A DNA stretch of 64,000 nt from Desulfurispira natronophila (GTDB lineage: Bacteria > Chrysiogenota > Chrysiogenetes > Chrysiogenales > Chrysiogenaceae), in NCBI RefSeq assembly GCF_014203025.1, contig NZ_JACHID010000001.1, forward strand, positions 310,001-374,000, written 5' to 3'. Position 1 is the stretch's first letter, and each line of letters begins with the position of its first letter. Below are positions 36,452-45,805 of the stretch, piece after piece. Below the pieces are notes generated by a model. It was not told the origin of the DNA and did no database searches. It saw nothing but the letters and a program-made list of their open reading frames with translations. The position numbers and the translations under genes are program-made.

Positions 36452-36604
36452 AGAGTTAAAACTCCTTGATTGATTTTGTTATGTGGCGATAACATGTAAG
36501 TACGTGCATAACGATTTAAACTATAAACGCTTAGGAAGATTTATTCGCAGGACGTGCAATATATGCAAAAAAACTGAAAATATCCAGAGGTATCATCACA
36601 CTGA

Positions 36605-37303
36605 TCAGCAAGACCAGTTGATAGGCAGGCTACCTTGCTCGGCCAGCAGGTCATTGACTATGGCAAAGTGGTTACAACCACAAAATCCCCTGTGCGCTGA
36701 AAGAGGAGATGGATGAGAGCTGGTAAGTATGTGGTGACTGGAGCTGTCGATAAACTTCTCATACATCTGAGCTTTACCGCCCCACAACAGAAAAACTACA
36801 CCCTGGGACACCTGACTTATATGTGCTAATACACGGCTGATGAGAACCTCCCAGCCCTGGTTGCGATGTGAATGAGCTGCTCCTTGGCGAACAGTAAGAG
36901 CCGTATTGAGCAGCAATACCCCCTGCTGAGCCCAAGGAGTAAGGTCGCCAGAGGATGGAACCTGAGAGTCAGGAGCCCTTGCAACTTCTGCAAAAATATT
37001 TCGCAATGAGGGAGGAGGTGAAACTGTTCTTGGGACAGAAAAAGCCAGTCCATGAGCTTGCCCAGGCCCATGATACGGATCTTGCCCCAGGATAACCACT
37101 CGAGTTTGTTCAAGTGGTGTCAGGACAAATGCTTGAAATATCTGTGAAGAAGGTGGGTAGACTGGTATTTCTTCTTGCTCAATTTCCTGCTCCACAAAAC
37201 TGCGCAAACGGCAAAAGTACTCTTGCTCCCACTCACTATCCAAAAAATCACGCCACAAACCAGTGACCATATCCAGAGCTTCTTGCATAGGAGATCGTGC
37301 CAT
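36605..37303 (-). CDS. ung: Uracil-DNA glycosylase, family 1
   Basis: A 232-residue protein with the catalytic water-activating motif GQDPYHGPGQAHGLAFSVP (Asp), VFLLWGGKAQ and HPSPLSAHRGFCGCNHF. It removes uracil from DNA to start base-excision repair. The start is the ATG at 37303, only a base or two after ppx ends. It is the last gene of a ppk-ppx-ung set. A second, family-4 enzyme is encoded at 44939. Confidence 0.97.
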   Translation of the reverse strand: MARSPMQEALDMVTGLWRDFLDSEWEQEYFCRLRSFVEQEIEQEEIPVYPPSSQIFQAFVLTPLEQTRVVILGQDPYHGPGQAHGLAFSVPRTVSPPPSLRNIFAEVARAPDSQVPSSGDLTPWAQQGVLLLNTALTVRQGAAHSHRNQGWEVLISRVLAHISQVSQGVVFLLWGGKAQMYEKFIDSSSHHILTSSHPSPLSAHRGFCGCNHFAIVNDLLAEQGSLPINWSC

Positions 37304-37304
37304 A

Positions 37305-38210
37305 CTACCTACTCACCGCAACCTGTTGAGTATAGCGATAATAAAGATGGTGAATGATGCCATCCGAAAGACCAACTTTGGGCACAAAAAGCTTGTTTAT
37401 GTTGCAGTGGTGCATAACAAAGAGAATTATTTCACCGGCAGGAACTATCACGTCAGCTCGATCAGGGCGCAATCCTAGCTTGCGCATGCGCTGCTCATAC
37501 GTCAGGGAGGATATGGCAGAATGTGTCTTTTCAAGTCTGGCCACAGAAAGGGGAGCGTCTTCGCGACGACCTGCCATTTTAGCAATTTTATTAATATTAC
37601 CGCCAGAACCGATTCCCGCCAAGCGATAACAATCCGAAGTAATTTGTTGCAACCAGTTAGCCATTTCCTTCCACTGTTGTGAGCTCACTAATCCTTCCAA
37701 AATACGGATAGTGCCAATATTAAAAGAACGGGATATTTCACGTTTCTGATTACGAAACAAGCTGATCTCTGTACTTCCACCACCAATATCTACATAAAGA
37801 TAGGGCCGCCCAGAGTCGAGTCGCTCTGCAATGGTACTTGAGCAAATCATTTCAGCTTCGGTACCACCGTCAATAATATTGATATCTACGCCCGTCTCTT
37901 CGTAAATACGATTGATAATTTCTGTCCCATTACTGGCTTCACGCATTGCAGATGTAGCGCAAGCCATCCAGTCAAGAGGCTCAAAAACTTGCAATAAATG
38001 GCGAAATGCATGCATAGTATGCAAAAGGTGGTCACACTTGCTTTTGGATATCCTTCCTCGGCGAAATGCGTCCTCACCCAAGCGAACGGGCACACGATAA
38101 AGCGCAGCTTTTCGTACCAGCGGATGCATGGGGTCACCATTAATGTAAACATTGGAATTGAGGAATCGTATCGCATTGGAGCCAATATCAATAGCAGCAA
38201 ACTTCATCAT
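37305..38210 (-). CDS. ppx: Ppx/GppA exopolyphosphatase family phosphatase
   Basis: A 301-residue ASKHA-fold enzyme. AAIDIGSNAIRF (phosphate 1), ATSAMREASNG and YVDIGGGSTEIS (phosphate 2) are visible. It degrades polyphosphate or pppGpp. It is the short form without the HD domain. It begins five bases after ppk, so the pair likely controls polyphosphate level. Confidence 0.93.
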   Translation of the reverse strand: MMKFAAIDIGSNAIRFLNSNVYINGDPMHPLVRKAALYRVPVRLGEDAFRRGRISKSKCDHLLHTMHAFRHLLQVFEPLDWMACATSAMREASNGTEIINRIYEETGVDINIIDGGTEAEMICSSTIAERLDSGRPYLYVDIGGGSTEISLFRNQKREISRSFNIGTIRILEGLVSSQQWKEMANWLQQITSDCYRLAGIGSGGNINKIAKMAGRREDAPLSVARLEKTHSAISSLTYEQRMRKLGLRPDRADVIVPAGEIILFVMHHCNINKLFVPKVGLSDGIIHHLYYRYTQQVAVSR

Positions 38211-38215
38211 GGAGC

Positions 38216-40273
38216 TTAACTTCTCCTGCGAAAATATTCATAGCTGTCATACTGGGAACGACGTCGAGTTTGCCGTGGCGGAATTTTACGCATAGGATTG
38301 CTCTGGCGGCTATTAAGTATTCGCGCACGACAGTTATCCTGCCACTGCATTTGAAGCATGTCCCACATTTCCTGTTGGAGCTGCTCATCGTATACTGGAG
38401 TGATAACCTCGACCCGGTTGGAGAGATTTCGCCTCATCCAGTCAGCTGAGCCTATATAGCATGCACGCTGCCCTGAATTGTGGAAAAAATAGACTCGTGA
38501 GTGCTCAAGGAAACGGTCTACAATACTGATTGCTTCGATATTATCACTGAACCCTTTGCGTTTTACCAAAGAGCATATTCCTCTTACAATCAGACGTATC
38601 TTTACACCTGCCTGACTTGCTTCGTACAGCTTGCTGACTATTGCACGATCAACCAAACTGTTTACCTTTATAATACACCAGGACTCCCTGTTTTGACGAG
38701 CTTCACTTATTTCATGATCAAGCATTTCCATGAAGCGCTGGCGCATATTAAAAGGGGCAACCAAAAGGTGCCGAAAGGTTGGAGTCAAACTGTTATCCTT
38801 TAAATAGGCAAAAACCTTTTCTACCTCAGTGGTTACACGCGGGTCTGCCGTCAGTAGCGTGTCATCACAGTATATCCGCGCTGTTGACTCATTAAAATTA
38901 CCAGTACCTATTGCGCTATAGTGAACCTTGCGCCCATCTTCGAGCCGTGTAATATGACATAGTTTAGAGTGTACCTTAAAACCAGGAACACCATAAATAA
39001 CGGTTACACTATTCTCTTCAAGCTTTTGGGCCCAGTATATATTGGCTTTTTCATCAAAACGGGCCTGCAATTCAATAACTACCGTCACCTTTTTTCCATT
39101 GCGAACAGCATTCTTAAGAGCATTGACGATCATGGAGTTTTGTGCAAGGCGATATAATGTCATACTAATAGCAGTTACCTGCGGATCAATAGCTGCCTCT
39201 CGCAACAAATCGAGGATATAGTGAAAAGATTGATAAGGAAAGTGAAGCATAATATCCCGAACACGTATGCAGGCTAAAAGACGCTTCTGCCCTGCCAGTT
39301 GATAGTGAGGAAGAGGCGGGAGCGGTTCATATCGCAGAGAAGGCGAACCGACATCGGGAAAACCAATGAAGTCTTTAAAGTTGTGGTATCGCGAGCCAGC
39401 AATCAGGGAGTCCTGGCGTGTCAACTTGAGACGCCGGGTGATAAAGCGCAAGAGCTCCGTAGTAATTTGGCGATCATAAACCATTCTTACCGGCTGACCT
39501 TCTTTGCGCTTTTTCAAACTTCGGCTCACTGCATCCAGGTATCCTTCTACCAGAGTGTCTTCTATGTCGAGTTCAGCATCTCGAGTAATTTTGATAGTAT
39601 AAGCAGCAAATGTGTCAAAATCGAACATGGCAAATATATCCTTGAGGCAATAGCGGATAACATCATCCAACAAAATAATGTATTGCCGCTTGCTCTGTGG
39701 GGGAAAGACCAGGAATCGAGAAAGGACATCGGTTGGGATTTTCAGGAGGGCGTGACGCACCTCACTTTTTTTAGTGTAGCCAAGACTTATGGCGAAGTAG
39801 ATGTTGCCGTCATAAAGATTTGGGAAATCCTTGATGTGATCGAGCATGACGGGAAAAAGAGTGGGCCGGACGCGACTGTGGAAGTAGTTTTGCACAAAAA
39901 GCGCTTGACGCTGATCCAGCTGTGTTTCATCAATTATATAGATTCCCTCTTCTTCAAGTTCTCGGCGAATCTGCTGGTAGGTACTTTCAAACGTTTGTTG
40001 GTGTTTGCCTACCAGTCGCTTTATGGAAGCCATAACCTTTCGAGGGTCATCACCCATAATTTCAATCGCGTTATCGCCGAGATTGATAAATCTCTTAACC
40101 GTAGCTACACGCACACGAAAATATTCATCTAAATTGGAAGAGAAAATACCAAGAAATTTCAGACGCTCCAGCAAGGGCACTTCTGGATGAGTTGCCTCTT
40201 GCAAGACACGAGCGTTGAAAGAAAGCCAGCTAATTTCTCGATTAATATAGGGAAAGACTGGGTCATTACGCAT
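38216..40273 (-). CDS. ppk: Polyphosphate kinase 1
   Basis: A 685-residue enzyme making polyphosphate from ATP. Motifs: FPYINREISWLSFNARVLQEA near the N-terminus, HSKLCHITR with a catalytic His, IGTGNFNESTARIYCDD, and GSADWMRRNLSNRVEVITPV. The start is set at ATG 40273, with AAGGGAG upstream; a GTG nine codons earlier is open but lacks support. A 277-codon open frame on the opposite strand is a shadow. It is first of ppk-ppx-ung. Confidence 0.96.
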   Translation of the reverse strand: MRNDPVFPYINREISWLSFNARVLQEATHPEVPLLERLKFLGIFSSNLDEYFRVRVATVKRFINLGDNAIEIMGDDPRKVMASIKRLVGKHQQTFESTYQQIRRELEEEGIYIIDETQLDQRQALFVQNYFHSRVRPTLFPVMLDHIKDFPNLYDGNIYFAISLGYTKKSEVRHALLKIPTDVLSRFLVFPPQSKRQYIILLDDVIRYCLKDIFAMFDFDTFAAYTIKITRDAELDIEDTLVEGYLDAVSRSLKKRKEGQPVRMVYDRQITTELLRFITRRLKLTRQDSLIAGSRYHNFKDFIGFPDVGSPSLRYEPLPPLPHYQLAGQKRLLACIRVRDIMLHFPYQSFHYILDLLREAAIDPQVTAISMTLYRLAQNSMIVNALKNAVRNGKKVTVVIELQARFDEKANIYWAQKLEENSVTVIYGVPGFKVHSKLCHITRLEDGRKVHYSAIGTGNFNESTARIYCDDTLLTADPRVTTEVEKVFAYLKDNSLTPTFRHLLVAPFNMRQRFMEMLDHEISEARQNRESWCIIKVNSLVDRAIVSKLYEASQAGVKIRLIVRGICSLVKRKGFSDNIEAISIVDRFLEHSRVYFFHNSGQRACYIGSADWMRRNLSNRVEVITPVYDEQLQQEMWDMLQMQWQDNCRARILNSRQSNPMRKIPPRQTRRRSQYDSYEYFRRRS

Positions 40274-40654
40274 TATAACTAACTCCCTTGGCGTATTCAC
40301 CCCACAATATTACGCCATCTGCCCTTACTATACCGTAAAATTACAGCAAAAAACATGTAAAGAAGCTTATTGATCATCCTTGCCCTTAGCTACCGTAACT
40401 CATCTCTTATTAACGGACATATGGTAAAACAGGCAGCATTGCGTAGCAGTGAAGCCAAATTACGCAATTACACTGCTCATAAGAGAAAAACTACTCCTCT
40501 TGGTGGTCAGTTCAAAAAAAATGTGTTAATAATTCAAAGTATAAAAATTGCACAAACAGGTACAACCAAAGCCAAAATGCCTGATTGTTTTATGACAATT
40601 CGAGCCAACTACCTAATCGCACAATATTAAAAGAACAATAAAATGAGGTTGACA
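40274..40654. other. Divergent intergenic region, ppk / FabI-like gene
   Basis: This region separates ppk (leftward) and the FabI-like gene (rightward). An 86-codon open frame (40370-40630) has no ribosome-binding site and a composition typical of AT-rich non-coding sequence. TATAAA near 40540 could be a -10 element, but no good -35 pairs with it. Nothing else is evident. Confidence 0.4.
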
Positions 40655-41863
40655 ATGCCAGGGAAGCTACAAGGCAAAAATATTCTTTTCTACGGTTTGA
40701 TTCGCGAAGGCGGATTTGCCGACGCTATAGCGCGTGAGATGACAAAACAGGGAGCCAGAGTTCTGTGCCTGGCTGCACCTGAGCTAGATGATAAAGGCGA
40801 GCAGTCCCTGCAAGACAAAAAAATTGAAGTGATACGTACACCTATTTGGTACGGCCTTAAGGACGATGAGTTTCCTGAGGATTTCCGTAATCTGAAAAAG
40901 CCTACAGATATACTTGCCTATCAACCTGATGTGGCAGCCTGCAAGACTGCTTTTGATCAGTCCAACAAAAAAGCACTGTCAGAAGCCACGCAAGTCTTTG
41001 CTGAGGTGCATAAACGCACAGCAGGAAAGCTCCACGGCATAATTCACATCATGGCTGGAGGTTTGCCCCGTACCAGAGGCATGATGGTACTCACTAAGTG
41101 TATGCTGGGAACCGATGATCCTAACAAGTTTATATCTACAGAGGCATTTTCTGAGTCACCAGTATTTCAGCATATTGTTTCCCCTAACATCGACCTAGTA
41201 ACCGCCATCAGTTATCAACATATTTTCACCGCAGGTGCAGAGTTACTTGCAGCTAACCCAGGGTGCCCCGTAGTAGCCCTTGGCTACCAGGGTGAGCACG
41301 TACAAAATATTGATGAAAACTGGGAGTTTTCTTCGTATCCTGGCTACCTGGTTGGTTACGCAAAAAATCTCCTGCAGGATATGGCAAAAACTCAGCGTCA
41401 GCAAGGACATCATGCGGTTGTTGTCAATCTTATGGGCGCAGAGACAGCCTCGACCAATGCTTTCTCGGGAATTGAGTACTATATATTTAACTCCCTGCGT
41501 CAACTGCAAGCCAGCGGCAAGTTTTCCCTGGAAATGGTACTTTCAGAGTGTCAGGATCGATTGCTACCTGAGTTCACTCCTAACGACGTAGTGGAAAAAG
41601 CTGACGAATACCTTTTTTCTCCAGCGATTCAAAAGACACTGGATCAGCCCTTTCCTGTGCACAGCACACTGGAAATACTGCAAATGACCTTGCAGGTGGA
41701 AAAACAAATCGTAGCAATGCACAAGAACCGCAAGTCACTGGTCACTACTCCAGTCAGCAATTATGTCAAAGGACTTATGGCCCGCTGTTTCTGGCCAGAA
41801 GTAGTCGAATGCCAGGAACCACAAACCCTGCTTGACACGAAACGTATAATAGAGCGCAGCTAA
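40655..41863 (+). CDS. Divergent FabI-like short-chain reductase with long C-terminal extension
   Basis: A 402-residue protein I cannot assign to a named enzyme. The first 280 residues follow an enoyl-ACP reductase layout: a Rossmann start (GKNILFYGLIREGGFADAI), IIHIMAGG, then NPGCPVVALGYQGEH and YLVGYAKNLLQDMA, which parallel the FabI segment ending in its Tyr and Lys catalytic residues, and AETASTNAFSGI where FabI has the substrate loop. The Tyr-to-Lys spacing is one residue shorter than in FabI. About 120 extra C-terminal residues have no clear counterpart. A reductase role in lipid metabolism is inferred. Start chosen at 40655, with GAGG six bases upstream, over an ATG at 40643. Confidence 0.6.
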   Translation: MPGKLQGKNILFYGLIREGGFADAIAREMTKQGARVLCLAAPELDDKGEQSLQDKKIEVIRTPIWYGLKDDEFPEDFRNLKKPTDILAYQPDVAACKTAFDQSNKKALSEATQVFAEVHKRTAGKLHGIIHIMAGGLPRTRGMMVLTKCMLGTDDPNKFISTEAFSESPVFQHIVSPNIDLVTAISYQHIFTAGAELLAANPGCPVVALGYQGEHVQNIDENWEFSSYPGYLVGYAKNLLQDMAKTQRQQGHHAVVVNLMGAETASTNAFSGIEYYIFNSLRQLQASGKFSLEMVLSECQDRLLPEFTPNDVVEKADEYLFSPAIQKTLDQPFPVHSTLEILQMTLQVEKQIVAMHKNRKSLVTTPVSNYVKGLMARCFWPEVVECQEPQTLLDTKRIIERS

Positions 41864-41893
41864 GCGCTCTAACTCCAAATCCAGGTGATCACT

Positions 41894-42787
41894 ATGCTCA
41901 ACAGTATGACCGGCTTTGGCAGCGGGAGCTACACTAACAAAGTGTTTGACATATCCTGCGAAATTAAAAGCCTGAATAATCGTTTTTTTGAGTGCCTTCT
42001 GCGGACGAAGTGCCCGCCATTAGGTGAATTTGAACAACAAATAAAAAATCGCATTCGACAGCAAATACAAAGAGGTAGGCTGGAAGTCTTTATTAAAGCG
42101 ACTTTTAACGATTCTTCCGCCCATACAGTAACTTTAAATCGAGCGCTAACCGACGAGTATTATAAGTCATTTACGGAAATACTTGATCGATATGGACTTG
42201 ACCGCAACGTAAAACTGGATAATTTTCTCACTTTGGAGAACATACTAGAGCGTGAAGAGCGTATACCTGACCGCAGCGCTTTTGAAGCAGGCATTTTGGA
42301 TGCTGTGGATACTGCGTTGGAACGTTTAGGGCAAATGCGTCGCCATGAAGGCAAGTCCCTGGAGGACGATATACTCTTTCGGCTTGACGTCTGTGAGGGG
42401 AAAATTACTGACATAGACGCCCAAGCAACTTCTGTACCCGCAGCACTTACTGAAAAACTGCGCTCTCGTATTTCGCGACTACTGGAAAGCACCGGGAGCA
42501 CAGTGGAGGTCGATGAAAATCGGATAGCTCAGGAAGCAGCCATACTAGCCGACAAAAGCGATGTAACGGAAGAAATCATAAGATTTAACAGTCACTTGCA
42601 GCAGTTTCGTGAGTATATGAAGCGTAGTGGCGCTGTAGGACGAAGCATGGAATTTATCCTGCAGGAGATGCAACGCGAAATTAATACCATAGCTTCCAAA
42701 AGCCCAGACAGTCGAACTTCTCGTCTGAGTGTAGAAGTCCGGTCAGAGCTGGAAAAAATCCGTGAGCAGGTTCAGAATGTTGAGTAA
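41894..42787 (+). CDS. yicC: YicC-family endoribonuclease
   Basis: A 297-residue protein starting MLNSMTGFG, the family hallmark, with EIKSLNNRFFE and the C-terminal LQEMQREINTIASKSPD segment. YicC-like proteins cleave or destabilise RNA, including small RNAs. The start at 41894 has AGGTGAT upstream; GTG 41885 is three codons earlier. gmk follows after 27 bases, the usual partner across many bacteria. Confidence 0.94.
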   Translation: MLNSMTGFGSGSYTNKVFDISCEIKSLNNRFFECLLRTKCPPLGEFEQQIKNRIRQQIQRGRLEVFIKATFNDSSAHTVTLNRALTDEYYKSFTEILDRYGLDRNVKLDNFLTLENILEREERIPDRSAFEAGILDAVDTALERLGQMRRHEGKSLEDDILFRLDVCEGKITDIDAQATSVPAALTEKLRSRISRLLESTGSTVEVDENRIAQEAAILADKSDVTEEIIRFNSHLQQFREYMKRSGAVGRSMEFILQEMQREINTIASKSPDSRTSRLSVEVRSELEKIREQVQNVE

Positions 42788-42814
42788 TAAAACACTTGAT
42801 CAGGAGAGACCTAA

Positions 42815-43447
42815 ATGCTGAGTGCTTATGCCGGCAACATTCTGGTGCTTACCGCTCCGAGCGGTGCCGGTAAAACGACTTTGGCGCGAATGCTTATTGA
42901 GCACTATCCACAGTGTCAGCTCAGTATTTCCCACACAACCAGACAACCACGTCCCGGCGAGGTACATGGAAAAGATTACTACTTTGTTGAGCTGGAGGAG
43001 TTTCTCTCCATGGTGCAGCAAGGGAGATTTCTGGAGTATGCTACCGTCCACGGCAATTACTATGGTACCTCCTACGATTATCTTTATCGTGCTATGGATC
43101 AGGGAGCGAATGTCATACTGGATATCGACTACCAGGGAGCCTTTCAATTAAAAAGTAAGATTCCCGAGGCTATACTGGTTTTTATACTCCCTCCGAGTAT
43201 AGAAACCCTGGAAGAGCGCCTGGGAGGACGCGGCAAGGATAATGATGATACCATAAAATTACGCATGGAAAATGCTTGCCGAGAAATACTTACTTACAAT
43301 CGCTTTGATTATGTTTTAGTTAATCACGACCTCAACAAAGCTTACAACGAACTTAGCGCTATTCTCACAGCAAGAGAGCTACGTAAAAACAGCCAACGGG
43401 ACTTGAAGGAACTGGCGGACATTAATATTACACCAGCGAAAGAGTAG
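42815..43447 (+). CDS. gmk: Guanylate kinase
   Basis: A 210-residue kinase converting GMP to GDP with ATP. P-loop APSGAGKTTLAR (about 14-25), SHTTRQPRPGEVHGKDYYFV in the GMP-binding part, and ILDIDYQGAFQLK are visible. AGGAGAG precedes the ATG. It sits between yicC and rpoZ as in many Gram-negative genomes. Confidence 0.97.
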   Translation: MLSAYAGNILVLTAPSGAGKTTLARMLIEHYPQCQLSISHTTRQPRPGEVHGKDYYFVELEEFLSMVQQGRFLEYATVHGNYYGTSYDYLYRAMDQGANVILDIDYQGAFQLKSKIPEAILVFILPPSIETLEERLGGRGKDNDDTIKLRMENACREILTYNRFDYVLVNHDLNKAYNELSAILTARELRKNSQRDLKELADINITPAKE

Positions 43448-43527
43448 TCCACTGAGCTACCCCTACTCAACAGAGAATGAATAAATATATAATTTTTAGC
43501 CACAATATAACCTTACGGAGGAACCTT

Positions 43528-43764
43528 ATGGCCTTTATTCATATCCAGAATTGCCTTGAAGATCCCAGTTTTCTTAACAATCGTTTTATACTAACCAGTG
43601 TGGCAGCTCGCCGGTCAAACGATCTCTTGCAGGTTATGGATCGTCCCATGGTTGAGTCAAGCTATCGAAAAATGACGAATGTTGCCCTGGAAGAGATACT
43701 GACAGGAAAACTGAAAGCTATCCAGCAATCACCATCAATGACCGAGGATTCCAACGACCAATGA
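43528..43764 (+). CDS. rpoZ: RNA polymerase omega subunit
   Basis: A 78-residue omega subunit. IQNCLEDPSFLNNRFILTS and VAARRSNDLL match the conserved RpoZ N-terminal helix region. The ATG at 43528 follows GGAGG; an upstream frame start at 43477 is not used. It overlaps coaBC by four bases (ATGA). It helps assemble RNA polymerase and forms part of a ppGpp site in Proteobacteria. Confidence 0.93.
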   Translation: MAFIHIQNCLEDPSFLNNRFILTSVAARRSNDLLQVMDRPMVESSYRKMTNVALEEILTGKLKAIQQSPSMTEDSNDQ

Positions 43765-44963
43765 ACGTGCTGCTAGGGGTCAGTGGATCAATAGCTGCCT
43801 ACAAGGCCTGCGACCTGGTGCGTCTTTTTATCAAAGCCGGCCATCAAGTGCGGGTATGCCTTACCCCCAACGCCCACCACTTTGTCGCACCCATGGCTCT
43901 GGAAACCCTCAGTGGATACAATGTTTATGACGATGAATTTGTTCGTGGCAATAAAAACACCGTTGAACATATTGAGTATGTGAAATGGTGTGATCTTTTC
44001 CTCGTTGCACCTGCAAGCGCCAATGTCATCGCGAAAATGGCTAATGGAGTAGCCGATAATCCAGTCAATACACTCTACCTGGCATGCCGGAAACCTGTAT
44101 TGATAGCGCCTGCCATGAATAGTGCCATGCTGGATCATCCAGCTACCAGACGCAACCTCGACAGCTTGATTGAGGATGGCGCAGAGCTGGTTGCACCTTC
44201 ATGTGGCTGGTTGGCCTGTGGCGATGAGGGTAAAGGAAAGCTTGCGCCACTGCAGGACATTTTTGCTCACAGTGCGAAACTTCTTGATAAACGCAATGAC
44301 TTTTCCGGACGGAAAGTTCTGGTTACTGCCGGTCCTACTCGGGAACCTCTGGATCCAGTGCGATACGTATCTAACCATTCCTCGGGAAAAATGGGATGGT
44401 CCCTGGCGAATGCCCTGTACCAGAGGGGTGCGGAGGTAACATTGGTCAGCGGCCCTGTCCATTTGGACCCACCCTACGGCATAACAAAAATATCCGTTGA
44501 AACTGCAGATCAAATGTATAGCACTGTCACCCAGCTACAAGCTAACCAGGACCTTATCATTATGGCTGCTGCAGTTGCTGACTTTTCTCCAGCCAATCCG
44601 TATTCAATTAAGTGGAAAAAGACTCAAGATATAACTGTGCCTGAGTTTCAATTTACCACTAACCAGGACATATTGGCCCACTTGTGCCAACATCGCCCAT
44701 CAGGACAATACATAGTAGGGTTTGCTGCAGAAACTTGTGATGTCTCTCGCAACGCTCAAGCAAAACTAAAGCGCAAAGGTGCCGATATGATCGTCGCCAA
44801 CCTTGTCGCTGGTAAAAATAAGGGATTTACTGTTGATACTAACCGAGTTGAACTTTTTACTCCTCAGGGTCGCCTGACGGAAAGCGCAGGGACGAAAGAT
44901 CAAGTAGCGCATGACATTCTGGATCAGGTGGTGCAGCAATGCCAAGACCTCTGGATCAGGTAG
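43761..44963 (+). CDS. coaBC: Bifunctional phosphopantothenoylcysteine decarboxylase/synthetase
   Basis: A 400-residue fusion. The N-terminal flavoprotein CoaC half (about 1-185) has GVSGSIAAYKACDLVR and APAMNSAM, plus the Cys in PSCGWLACG. The C-terminal CoaB half (about 190-400) has VLVTAGPTREPLDPVRYVSN, SSGKMG and KRKGADMIVANLV. It makes 4'-phosphopantetheine from pantothenate phosphate for coenzyme A. It overlaps rpoZ at its start and the udg gene at its end by 25 bases. Confidence 0.97.
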   Translation: MNVLLGVSGSIAAYKACDLVRLFIKAGHQVRVCLTPNAHHFVAPMALETLSGYNVYDDEFVRGNKNTVEHIEYVKWCDLFLVAPASANVIAKMANGVADNPVNTLYLACRKPVLIAPAMNSAMLDHPATRRNLDSLIEDGAELVAPSCGWLACGDEGKGKLAPLQDIFAHSAKLLDKRNDFSGRKVLVTAGPTREPLDPVRYVSNHSSGKMGWSLANALYQRGAEVTLVSGPVHLDPPYGITKISVETADQMYSTVTQLQANQDLIIMAAAVADFSPANPYSIKWKKTQDITVPEFQFTTNQDILAHLCQHRPSGQYIVGFAAETCDVSRNAQAKLKRKGADMIVANLVAGKNKGFTVDTNRVELFTPQGRLTESAGTKDQVAHDILDQVVQQCQDLWIR

Positions 44964-45805
44964 TTTATACGTACTTGATGCGCATGAAATATACTGGTCG
45001 CAAAGCTCTTCCAGCTGGATCAGTTTCAACATGGCCACACAAGAGTCTCACGACAACCCTCAGAACACCGGTGCGACCAAACCCCTCAGTTTCTCCAACA
45101 CTACCCCATAAATCTGTAACGACAGATCACAACACCTCACAAACAGTTACCCAGAGACAGCCATGTGAACCAGACAGCTGGGAAAAACTGGAACAGGACC
45201 TACAAGACTGCCAACGTTGCCCCCTCGCAAAACTTGGCCGCAAAAAGGTAGTTCTTGGTGAGGGAAACCGCCACGCCTCTATTATGCTGATTGGTGAGGC
45301 ACCTGGATTTGATGAGGACCGTTTAGGGAGACCTTTTGTGGGTCGTAGCGGACAAAAACTTGATCAGATTATCAGCGCTATTGGTTTTCGAAGAAATGAT
45401 ATTTATGTTGCTAATGTTGTCAAGTGTCGACCACCAGAAAATCGCGATCCTGATCCGAAGGAAATATCCACCTGCAGTCAATTTTTACAACGACAACTGG
45501 CACTGGTGCGACCGGACATAATTCTTGCACTGGGGCGTTTTGCCGCTAATTATCTTTTACAAGGACAGAGTGGAGAGACTAAAACATTAAAAGCAATGCG
45601 ACAGAAAATTTACCAGAACGATGGAAAGTACTGCATTTGCACCTATCACCCATCAGCTCTGCTGCGCACAACTGAGTATCGTCAACCAGTATGGGACGAT
45701 GTGCGGGTATTGCGCAACTTGTACGATCATCTTGTCAAACAACCTGCCACTTTTACCAGCAGTGATGTTCCAAAGTATCCCGTTCTGCCGGAGCACTCTT
45801 TATGA
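44939..45805 (+). CDS. udg: Uracil-DNA glycosylase, family 4 (Fe-S)
   Basis: A 288-residue protein. The first 80 residues are a variable, low-complexity linker. The glycosylase core has CQRCP (Cys91, Cys94) and two later Cys (VVKCRPPE, STCSQF) for the 4Fe-4S cluster, motif A LIGEAPGFDED, and TYHPSALLR as motif B. It removes uracil from DNA. It overlaps coaBC and lptF, so it is in the same operon. With ung it gives two independent uracil repair enzymes. Confidence 0.93.
   Translation: MPRPLDQVVYTYLMRMKYTGRKALPAGSVSTWPHKSLTTTLRTPVRPNPSVSPTLPHKSVTTDHNTSQTVTQRQPCEPDSWEKLEQDLQDCQRCPLAKLGRKKVVLGEGNRHASIMLIGEAPGFDEDRLGRPFVGRSGQKLDQIISAIGFRRNDIYVANVVKCRPPENRDPDPKEISTCSQFLQRQLALVRPDIILALGRFAANYLLQGQSGETKTLKAMRQKIYQNDGKYCICTYHPSALLRTTEYRQPVWDDVRVLRNLYDHLVKQPATFTSSDVPKYPVLPEHSL

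Noticed and set aside
39299-40132. 277-codon open frame opposite ppk
   Set aside because: It lies wholly antisense to a well-supported ppk and encodes no recognisable domain.
40370-40630. 86-codon frame in the ppk/FabI-like gap
   Set aside because: No ribosome-binding site and Lys/Thr/Ser composition typical of AT-rich spacer.
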